This document shows positions 52,140-64,000 of a stretch of DNA of 64,000 nt, piece after piece; the stretch's first letter is position 1; the number at the start of each line of letters is the position of its first letter. The position numbers and the translations under genes were made by a program. Source of the DNA: Larus michahellis (lineage: Eukaryota > Chordata > Aves > Charadriiformes > Laridae); contig NC_133900.1 of the NCBI RefSeq assembly GCF_964199755.1, positions 23,041,701 to 23,105,700 on the forward strand, in the 5' to 3' direction. The notes beneath the pieces are model-generated. The model worked only from the letters and a program-made list of their open reading frames with translations. It did no database searches and was not told where the DNA came from.

Positions 52140-54278
52140 CTATAAAAACATAAATTCACTTGACACATGTGAGTTCAGTAGCTGATTCCTTTTGGGACCT
52201 GTGATAATTTCGGCATCTGTTTGAAGCACTAGCAGCACTAAGTCTAGAGCTCTCCGCCATGCCTCTGTCTTGGCTGTAACATTATCATAAACCTTTAAAC
52301 CCTCTCCATCGTCAGCAAAGGGACCAGAACCACCCCTGAGCAGGTCACCTCTTCTAAACTCTTTCAATACATATGCTGAGGGAGAGCCACACTCAGCTGC
52401 TTTTTTGAGGTGATGATCAACTGAGGTACACGCTTCCAGCTCTGATGCAGCTTTTGCAGTGTTACACATAACCACTGAAAGATACTGCTTCCAACCGCTT
52501 GCTAACGCTTGGAGCACAACTGATGTATACTCTGTCGCAGATGCTGCCAGACAAGGATTGTGAAACTCTCTCACAGCATTTTTATTTGATGGCTGTAAAG
52601 GCTGTTTTGCAAGCATCTGAATATGACTAAGGCATAAGAGCTCTGCTGCACCACCACCGAGAAAAACCTTCTCGTCATGTAAAGCATGATGGAGTCGATA
52701 CGCTAAAGTCCAGAACTGGTCTTCAATGAGCTGCATCTTTGAAGCTACAGTAGTGGTAAGCACGGCTGTGAGCAGGGGAATTCCTTGTACTTTTATCCTG
52801 ACTGGCACAAGCTCACCCAGATCCATTGCACGCCCATCGCAGGCCTTCCACAGCCCCACCTGGGCTCCGCTCCCCACACAAGAAGCGTTCAGCTGGGTGA
52901 GGTACGTCACTGGCTGGGCGCTGGTGACCTCCCCAAAGGCACACAGCACATCCTGAGTCACAGAACCAATTACCAATATACTGTTTGCTATGCATCTTTC
53001 CATTAAGTTTTCACACACATTTCCTTTGACCAAAACCAAGTTTACTTCAAAGCTAATCAGAATATCTAACATACTGCTCAGCCACAAGTCTGCTTTGCCT
53101 TCTGGTAGGCTAGGATGCTCCAATATGGTCCTTACATTACACGGTCTATTGAAACCTAAGTGACGATATTGTTCAGTTAGGTCACCATCCATTAACAGAA
53201 TCCGAAGGGGTTTGTCTTCAAAGTATTTGATAACTGTGGTTTGTTCTGGGGACACTAGTGTGACAAAGCCTGGGGAGACACAAGAATAGCTTTCAGGCAG
53301 GCCCAGTAAACAGCATGTCACAATTCCTGCAATATTAAACTGAGAAGAGCCACTGCATTCTGCTCTCTCTCCTTGATATGCAACAATGCTCTGCAGCAGT
53401 TTCACGCTAGTCTGATTTCCATGGCTCAGAGCCATTGCCAGGTGTCCTAAACCGTAACATTCACATGGATCTGCTGATGGTCCTGAAAGGTATCCCTGAA
53501 AACTACCTTGCTGACTTGAAAAATGGCTTTTTCTTAAAGTGCTGAAGTATCTGCTATGGGTTAACTTTTGTTTATTACAGTTGGATGCAATAACACCACT
53601 TCCAGAAATCCAAGATGTACTTTTGTCACCCGCTGGTTTGACAAGAGAAGCTATTGAACCCAAGCTGGCCAAAGATGAAAGCAGGCGCTTGTTAAAATTA
53701 GAATCATCTTCTTGATGGGAACAAGGATTTACTGGAATTACTTCTTCTGGTGCAGAAATATCTTTCTGAACGTATAAGAAAATGTGGGGATCTAGAAGAC
53801 TGTCACATCCAATTTGGCAAGTTTTACTTTTAAAAGCATTTGGCCTAACACTGCTAGAACACAGCTCTTTATTTACATCATGTATTGATATTTGAAGACA
53901 CTGGACTCTCTCACAGCAAGAGTTCAACCCCTCAGACATCACAGATACTATTGCTGAAACAGGAACATTCTGCTGGAGGCACTCCAGTACAGCACTGCTC
54001 CACGCACCAATGAGAAACAACAGGGTACTCATCCCAGTCCTAAACTCCTTGTTTTGTGCCTGAATGGTTTCATTAAGAAGTTGTCCGGCAGCACTAGTTA
54101 AATCCAAACTTTCAATCAGTCTAACAGCAGAACAGATCAGTGTGCTTTGGTTGGTGCTTTCATCCACAATGAATTTACATGATTTCATTGGCCCCAATAA
54201 TGTTCTTCCAGTTAACGCCAAGGCTGAGAGCTGCTGAAGTCCAATATGTCTTCTTGCATTCACATCCCTGAAAGCCAT
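52140..54278 (-). CDS. BBS12: Bardet-Biedl syndrome 12 protein (chaperonin-like), complete
   Basis: BBS12 is a vertebrate group II chaperonin-like protein that works with MKKS/BBS6, BBS10 and CCT subunits to assemble the BBSome, the ciliary membrane-trafficking complex. The ORF encodes 712 residues; human BBS12 has about 710. Hallmarks include GLQQLSALALTGRTLLGPMK near residues 13-32, SLDLTSAAGQLLNE, STLLFLIGAWSSAV, an apical-domain-like stretch (VNLVLVKGNVCENLMERCIA, about 411-430), and GGGAAELLC at about 541-549, which corresponds to the equatorial GGGATE-type motif of chaperonins. The C-terminus reads LDLVLLVLQTDAEIITGP. The ATG at 54278 (MAFRDVNARRHIG) is chosen by homology; the frame is open for 45 more codons upstream but with no ATG there, and a good splice acceptor lies 16 bp before the ATG. 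The whole CDS is in one exon, as in mammals. No frameshift or internal stop. Confidence 0.97.
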   Translation of the reverse strand: MAFRDVNARRHIGLQQLSALALTGRTLLGPMKSCKFIVDESTNQSTLICSAVRLIESLDLTSAAGQLLNETIQAQNKEFRTGMSTLLFLIGAWSSAVLECLQQNVPVSAIVSVMSEGLNSCCERVQCLQISIHDVNKELCSSSVRPNAFKSKTCQIGCDSLLDPHIFLYVQKDISAPEEVIPVNPCSHQEDDSNFNKRLLSSLASLGSIASLVKPAGDKSTSWISGSGVIASNCNKQKLTHSRYFSTLRKSHFSSQQGSFQGYLSGPSADPCECYGLGHLAMALSHGNQTSVKLLQSIVAYQGERAECSGSSQFNIAGIVTCCLLGLPESYSCVSPGFVTLVSPEQTTVIKYFEDKPLRILLMDGDLTEQYRHLGFNRPCNVRTILEHPSLPEGKADLWLSSMLDILISFEVNLVLVKGNVCENLMERCIANSILVIGSVTQDVLCAFGEVTSAQPVTYLTQLNASCVGSGAQVGLWKACDGRAMDLGELVPVRIKVQGIPLLTAVLTTTVASKMQLIEDQFWTLAYRLHHALHDEKVFLGGGAAELLCLSHIQMLAKQPLQPSNKNAVREFHNPCLAASATEYTSVVLQALASGWKQYLSVVMCNTAKAASELEACTSVDHHLKKAAECGSPSAYVLKEFRRGDLLRGGSGPFADDGEGLKVYDNVTAKTEAWRRALDLVLLVLQTDAEIITGPKRNQLLNSHVSSEFMFL

Positions 54279-54294
54279 GGGCAGCAGGCAGCAT
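54279..54294 (-). other. BBS12: BBS12 5' UTR part of the coding exon and its splice acceptor
   Basis: On the minus strand TGTTCACAG|ATGCTGCC precedes the BBS12 ATG by 16 bases, with a pyrimidine-containing stretch upstream. It is the likely acceptor joining a non-coding first exon to the coding exon, the known layout of mammalian BBS12. An out-of-frame ATG sits at the first exon bases (54294). Confidence 0.6.
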
Positions 54295-57200
54295 CTGTGA
54301 ACAGAACATGAACATATTGCCCCATCCTCACAGCACTGCAGAGCATGTATCACCAAAAATGAAATTGACAATCTAACACTGAACACAGCTCTGCCATGCG
54401 CCTCTCTCCACAAAACAGTTCTTCAGTCTGTGCACTTATTATGAGACATCGATGCACACAGTTGCTGAAATGGTGCATTGCTAAAATACCATGGAATTTT
54501 TTCTTGCTGGCAGATAGTACAGTGCTGTTAGTTCCAGTGGTTTCTTAAAAAAGAAGCAGTAGAGATTCTATAAAACTACCATTTCTCTCCTGATCTGCAA
54601 TCTGGAATTTCAGCTATTTGCCTTACTTAGGGCAAAAGTTCATTAGAGCAGAATGGACCATTATGTGCAAAACCAAAGTGCTCTCTACAGATCCATCTTG
54701 GTACCAATAGTTACGCCGCTGACTTTAACCTTCAAATCTGGAAAAACATAATCAAATTTATTTTATCCTGATTCTATTTGTTCCACATAGCATGCATCAA
54801 TATTTCATTAAATGTACATGAAAAGGAATGCCACTTCTTCATACCTCACAAAGCAAACTGCCAAGACTTTCAAGTTTTGATCTACTAGTCAGTTTTAGCA
54901 TGACAAAAATAAATCTTCTTCTTTCCCTTGAAATCCCTTCCACGCCACACTCCTGGGGCAGACCACATGGATTAAACTGAAGCTTCCTTTTTTTTTTTAT
55001 TTACTTTTTGAATGAAAAAGTATACACATCAAGAATTAAGAACCCTGAACTCATGTACCTTTTATGCTCAGATTCAAATGATTTATTTAATCTCACTAAA
55101 GGTCCCTTTGCATAGTTAATTCCAAATCCAAAAAACTAATTTTCCACCCCACTCGGTGAAAGTCCATCTGTATATTAACTCAAATGAAGACAAAATGTGA
55201 CTTTAAAAAGCAGAATAGGCAGTCAGAAATAACCTTTATATGCTGACAGACCTGAATTTCTAGTCTAGCCCAAACTGACAACAGAATTTCCTTTCAATTA
55301 TTAGGTACATCTTGAATTACCAAAAGAATCATTAACCAGGAAATTATTTTAGTCTATAGTTATCTGTAATGAACAATTTTAAAAAAAGGACTTTTAGATA
55401 AGCAAGTGCTTCTGACTTTAAAACTGCACTAGGAGCGCACATCTGAAAACCTCCATCCAACCTGCTTAAGGGTTTTTACAGAAATTTTTCTTGGCAATCT
55501 CTTGTGGTAATGGTCTAGCCATGCTATGTACCTATATCAGCACTTCCAGTAGTAATAATAAAAAGCCTCTTTTTTTCTGAACTGGAATCCTTAGCTTAAT
55601 GTAACAGGTAGTTTGTTTTGAAACAAATGAACAATAAAACAGAAGCGATTAAATAATAATCATTGGATCACAGAATCCAATATGAAACGTGTTTCCCCCA
55701 CTTGCCTGAAAACTCATTCCATCTGATTTCTCTTAAGGATTTACTAAGACAGTCATTTTGGTTTGGGGTCTTTTTTTTTTTTGCCTTTTGTTTGTTTTTG
55801 TTGGTTTTTTTGTGTTTGTGGGCGTTTTTTTGTTTGTGGGTTGGGTGGGTGTGTTGGTTTTTTTTTTTTTGGTTGGTTGGCATTTGTTGGGGTTTTTTTG
55901 TTTGGTTTGTGGTGGTTTTTTTGTTCTTTTGGTTTTTTGGCTTTTTTTCACTGTTTGTGAATTCAAGCGGTTCTCAACTCACGATGGTCACTTCTCAACC
56001 TGCTCTTGTTTTGACAGAAGGAACAAATAATTAATTTGTGGTTCTCTTCATAAAACTTAGGAAAGAGCTAAGTTAGTTATGCTGAAAGTAATGCTTTCTC
56101 ACTACCTGCGTCCTTGGCATATCATTCTGGGCAGAAGGACATGCTGCTGTTTGGATGGGAGACAACTATGGAAGGACTGGTGGGAAAGGTCTTTCCATTT
56201 TTCAGTACAGTGAACTTCTTACTTCCCAGTCACTCTCTTCTTAAAATAGTTTTTATTTCAATGAATATGAAACCAAGACTGGTTATGTAATTAGAGTTAG
56301 TGCAGCAACTTCTATCAAGCCACCACACTTTCACTAAGCCTCAAGACAGACAACCACAAGTTGCTTAAGTAGAATTTTCTCTGAAAAATTTCAGTTGGAA
56401 AGTTGGAAAATGAACCCCTTACTTTCAGCTTAAACTCATACTGTAAAACTGTAGCTTCATTTTGGACACCAGCCTGGACTCCTGCAGACCCATAAACCTG
56501 AACCAAATGGACCCAGGGCTTGGCAACAAAACCAGATGAAGGCAGGGCATGCATTTATAGGAAAGAATGTTTTTATTTCATTGCTTGCACAACCTCTGGC
56601 CTGTGCGACTTATGATTTTGTGATACTTCCCCCCCTACCCTGTTTTTGTTTTATGTATATTATTTGGGCAAGAACATCACACCATCCTATGCTGTAGGAA
56701 CCAATATAAAGCAGACCCAAAAATTCAAGTTTTCGTCCCTCCCCATTCCCTGACCTCTTACCTCTTTTTCCACCCAGTCCGAGGTGGAAAAGATAAAGTG
56801 TCAAGTGGAATTACATTTCAGAGTCAAACACAAGTGAGGTCAGCAAAGATAAGGCGGCATCCTGGAGAACGAATGGACAAACTGGTAGTGAAGGACAGCC
56901 ATGTGTGAGACACCAACTACTGATGGCTTCTGCTGAGCTAACCTGTGTGCTGACCTACTGCTGCCTGCCTCATCACCTCTCTCTGCAAGCGTAATAAAAC
57001 TCAACCTTATGTTCAGTTTATGTTTACACACACAGGTTTGAGGGATCTCAAGTGAAGAACTCCAGAATACAGAAAGTATACTAAACACTTATTATTCACT
57101 GTGCCTTACAGCACCTCAACCATGAAGGCTAAACTAACATATTTTAGATCAGTTTTCCAAATTAATGTATTTCTGTGAATGGCTGGCAAAAAAAAGTCTT

Positions 57201-57616
57201 GCATGCATGCATTCGTAGACATTCTCTTGTGCCAGCACGGGTGCACAATGAATGAGAAACGATTAGAAAATGCTCTGCTTGCAACTAAACCACCAAGAGT
57301 TCAGGTAACTGACTCAACTTACCTGGTCTACCTAAAAGTCAACACTGTCACTACTACTGTTGGAAGAAAGAGCTTCCTAGATCGGCGCAGCCAAACCCAA
57401 ACGCCCATGGTGAACCAGCCCGGCGTCACTCGCAGCCTGCAGGTGGAGAACAGCCAGCCCGCCAGCGGGGAGGCAGAGGACACCCCCCGGCAGGAGCCGT
57501 GGCCCGCTCAGCTGCCGCCCTGCTCAGGCCTCGGCCCTCATCCGCTTCCTCTCGGCCGGCGGACCTGGCCCAGGCCCCTAACCGTCCCCGCAGCAGGAGG
57601 GTGCTGGTTTCTCACC
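54295..57616 (-). other. BBS12: BBS12 intron 1 (inferred)
   Basis: Non-coding sequence between the coding exon acceptor and the CpG-island promoter. A/T-rich, with no recognisable exon, and a long G/T-rich tract in the middle. The boundary at 57616 depends on the candidate donor described separately. Confidence 0.5.
55764..55955. repeat. Long T/G-rich low-complexity tract
   Basis: About 190 bp composed almost only of T and G in irregular TTTG / GGTT / T-run units. Its complement is the same A/C-rich texture seen elsewhere in the window. Open frames through it (for example 55663-56034) encode Phe/Leu/Gly/Val/Trp-rich low-complexity peptides and are artefacts. It is G-rich in the CETN4 direction and A/C-rich in the BBS12 transcript. 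Confidence 0.9.
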
Positions 57617-57700
57617 GATTTCCTCCGCTCCCCACGGCCGGGCTGAGGCGAGGCGGGCCGCTAACGGGCGGCCCCGCCGCGCGCCACCAACGGCTGCCGC
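57617..57700 (-). other. BBS12: Candidate non-coding exon 1 of BBS12
   Basis: On the minus strand GAGGAAATCG|GTGAGAAACC at 57616/57615 gives a good donor just downstream of the X-box-like motif. An exon from roughly 57,690-57,700 to 57,617 would splice to 54,294. Its 5' edge is a guess and only the donor is visible. Confidence 0.35.
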
Positions 57701-57709
57701 GCGCGCCGC

Positions 57710-57722
57710 GTTGCCAGGAGAC
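57710..57722 (+). promoter_or_regulatory. RFX X-box-like motif
   Basis: GTTGCCAGGAGAC fits the general X-box pattern RYYNYY-N(1-3)-RRNRAC bound by RFX factors, with a perfect GTTGCC left half-site, a one-base spacer and GGAGAC on the right. It lies about 260 bp upstream of the CETN4 ATG and about 95 bp from the candidate BBS12 exon 1 donor, the expected position for an RFX site controlling ciliary genes. Confidence 0.6.
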
Positions 57723-57781
57723 CGCCGCTTGTTTGCGGAGACTGCGAGCGGAGCGGCCCGTGTCCCCCCGCCCCGCGCCCT

Positions 57782-57797
57782 CTCGTGACATCACGAG
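57782..57797. promoter_or_regulatory. CRE/ATF-like near-palindrome
   Basis: CTCGTGA-CA-TCACGAG has 7-bp perfect arms around a 2-bp centre and contains TGACATCA, a CRE/ATF-type octamer variant. It is located centrally in the divergent promoter. Confidence 0.5.
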
Positions 57798-57810
57798 CCC
57801 GCCGGCTGCC

Positions 57811-57868
57811 ATTGGCCCGCGCCAAGGGAGGGGGGCGGGTTCCCAGCTACGTCCGGCTCGCCCATTGG
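57811..57868. promoter_or_regulatory. Two inverted CCAAT boxes
   Basis: GCCATTGGCC (ATTGG at 57811-57815) and CCCATTGGAC (ATTGG at 57864-57868) match NF-Y sites. They are 53 bp apart and 110-170 bp upstream of the CETN4 ATG, a common arrangement in TATA-less divergent promoters. Confidence 0.55.
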
Positions 57869-57979
57869 ACGACCCCGCCGCCGTTGCGTGCGGCGGTGGG
57901 AGAACTCGCCTCCCCGAGGCGGGCCGTGAGGAGCGGCGGGGCCGAGCGGGTCGTATCGCGCCGGAGCGGCGTCGGCCAG

Positions 57980-62330
<4,351 letters not shown>

Positions 62331-64000
62331 TATTTGTTGCCTTGCTGTACAGCTGCTCCAAAAGATAATCTGGAAAGACTTAAAAACTGGGCTTGTGTCT
62401 CCTGCATATTTTCTGCCATATAAAGAAAGTCTGGAAAGGACAGATTTTTGGTTCATTCTTCTTTTTCAGCAAAGATAATTGGGGGGAGGTGGGGGGTGGC
62501 TTCAGAACTGTCACAATGGTATTGCAGAAGTAAAAAGGAAGGATGAACTGAACCTGCAAGGCAGGGTCCCTTCCCCTCCCCCTCAATAATTTCACTGATT
62601 GCCATTTTGGATAAAGAACGCTGTGTTTCAACAATTTTAACAAAAAGATACTTCACTTGAGATGTGAAGATTCCCACTGCTGCTGGGAAAGGCCACTTTT
62701 GACCTTCCTAAGGCTACAGAATGAAGGTACAAGCACAGAATTTTTATTCCTTTTAAGGCTTTTAGGTTATCTTTTGGTATTTGTCTCCTTTTGTTTATTC
62801 ACATGGAAGACTGTAAAACCAATTGCATATCTGTCTTCATTTCTGTATGAAACACTGTTTTCCCATAGCAAAGTTGGTTTTGGACCTAATGGGAAGCAAA
62901 TGTAGATAACTAGATTTGGTTTTTCATTTGGAGTTCTGTGCCATCAGTAGATGTTCTGTTTATCTGGTCATCTGAAACCTAGTTTACTTGAATGTGACCT
63001 GCTTGGATTATCAAAGTTTATTGTATAACCAGTCAACATCTTGTGCCATTGTTCTTACTCCCAAGACGTTACAGAGCTGCTGTCATGCCAGGATTTTAGG
63101 TACCTAAAAAGTTCAGTTCTGTGGTGGACTAGAGTAAATTTTGGTTTCGTCTGTTTACAGTCAAGTTGCAGGGACGACTCACATTTAGATCCATGCAATC
63201 TAAATTAATTTCTGACATCACAGGTTTGGTTTTGTTGTTTGGTTTTTTTTGTTTGTTTGTTTTATGGAGTACCTTCATTTTTGTCAGCATTTCTTGCATA
63301 TACTGTCAGTCTAGGATTTACTGGAGAGCCGTATTTCCTTCTGTATTACGGTGACAGAGCAGTGACACACAATATGACATCTGATTATGTGGTTCTGCAG
63401 GAGGTTTTATCCTTGGGTCCCAACTAGACAATCAGCTTCAAAACTGCAGGGAAATGGTATAATCTCAAATCACGTCTCTCTCTCTAATGAGGCACCAGGA
63501 GGAGTTTGTTACAGCTCACAGTGAAGTGGCAAGCAGGTAGCAAAATGCTGGAAGGGGAGGGAAAGAACAGTATTTCCCCAGTTTCTGTTAAGATCCCTCT
63601 TCAGAAAGCTTCTGCTCCTTGACAGCACTAAGGAGGTTTGTAGAAGAAAGGAAAAGCCAGCTCCTGGATTAGCTCCTTATTACAGCTGCTCCAGCTCTCC
63701 AGAGCTGTAAGGGCCCAGCAGGGGGAGAATTCGTTTCAGGAGCAAAAAGGAGAAGTGTTCATTTATCTGTCTTCTCAGTCTGCAGATGTGGACCTGGCGC
63801 GTTCTGCCTCAGTCCTCCCAGTTTCTGCCCCCCCCCCCCCCCCCCCCAGAACAACTCTAAACTGCCCCTCTCTAACCTGTGCAGAAGTAGGCTTAAACCT
63901 GTGGGAGAAGAGGGATTGTGTAGGACCCTGGAACACTCAAGAGACCTGTGAAGTCTCCTATTAACGTATTCAGTGGCAGTAGATGTAACCTGTAGTACTG
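62331..64000 (+). other. CETN4 3' UTR and downstream flank
   Basis: No further gene is seen. It contains a G-rich stretch (GGGGGGAGGTGGGGGG near 62480), a T/G-rich low-complexity patch at about 63223-63265, and a C20 run at 63828-63847. I did not find a clear AATAAA by eye, so the 3' end of the transcript cannot be placed. Confidence 0.6.
63828..63847. repeat. C20 homopolymer
   Basis: Twenty uninterrupted C (G20 on the minus strand). Prone to sequencing and assembly error as well as real length variation. Confidence 0.9.

Noticed and set aside
54279-54413. 45-codon N-terminal extension of BBS12
   Set aside because: It starts at a non-ATG codon, lacks similarity to BBS12, and a splice acceptor separates it from the true ATG at 54278.
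55663-56034. Hydrophobic membrane-protein-like ORF
   Set aside because: Translation of a T/G-only tract gives Phe/Leu/Val/Gly/Trp runs that mimic membrane segments. It is low-complexity DNA.

Overview
The window is vertebrate nuclear DNA, almost certainly from a bird. Protein-coding genes are sparse and split by long introns. The recognisable interspersed repeats are short 5'-truncated CR1-type LINE tails, and A/C-rich low-complexity tracts recur. The genes sit in the FGF2 - BBS12 - CETN4 order known from human 4q27 and its syntenic regions. The FGF2 exon 1 protein resembles avian FGF2 but, compared from memory, is not identical to the chicken form, so a non-chicken bird is the best guess. 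No bacterial, plasmid, phage or viral architecture is present, and I saw no endogenous retrovirus.

Layout. (1) About 1-20,338 is FGF2 intron 1 (minus strand); exon 2 was not found and probably lies beyond the left edge. (2) About 20,190-20,935 is a CpG island holding FGF2 exon 1 (AUG at 20,519, donor after 20,339) and an in-frame upstream extension with two CUG codons, matching the known non-AUG nuclear isoforms of FGF2. (3) About 20,940-52,139 is a 31-kb intergenic region with no supportable gene. It holds two CR1 fragments, a 142-bp direct duplication spaced exactly 2,550 bp apart, simple repeats, and a few stretches that look like conserved non-coding DNA. (4) 52,140-54,278 (minus) is the complete 712-codon BBS12 coding exon, and its 5' intron runs up toward about 57.6 kb. 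(5) About 57,400-58,220 is a CpG island that appears to be a bidirectional promoter, with an RFX X-box-like motif, a CRE-like near-palindrome and two inverted CCAAT boxes. (6) 57,980-62,330 (plus) is a complete five-exon centrin gene, CETN4 by position, encoding 171 residues with four EF-hands. (7) 62,331-64,000 is the CETN4 3' UTR and flank.

How it fits together: BBS12 (a chaperonin-like BBSome assembly factor) and CETN4 (a basal-body/centriole calcium-binding protein) are both ciliary genes, transcribed head to head from one CpG island with an RFX-type site between them. That divergent ciliary pair is the most coherent functional story here. FGF2 is a separate growth-factor gene upstream on the same strand as BBS12. 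I found no convincing undescribed biological system. The items most worth a second look are the shared X-box promoter, the FGF2 CUG extension with a G-rich repeat just inside intron 1, the weak CETN4 intron 2 donor, and the 2,550-bp-spaced duplication.
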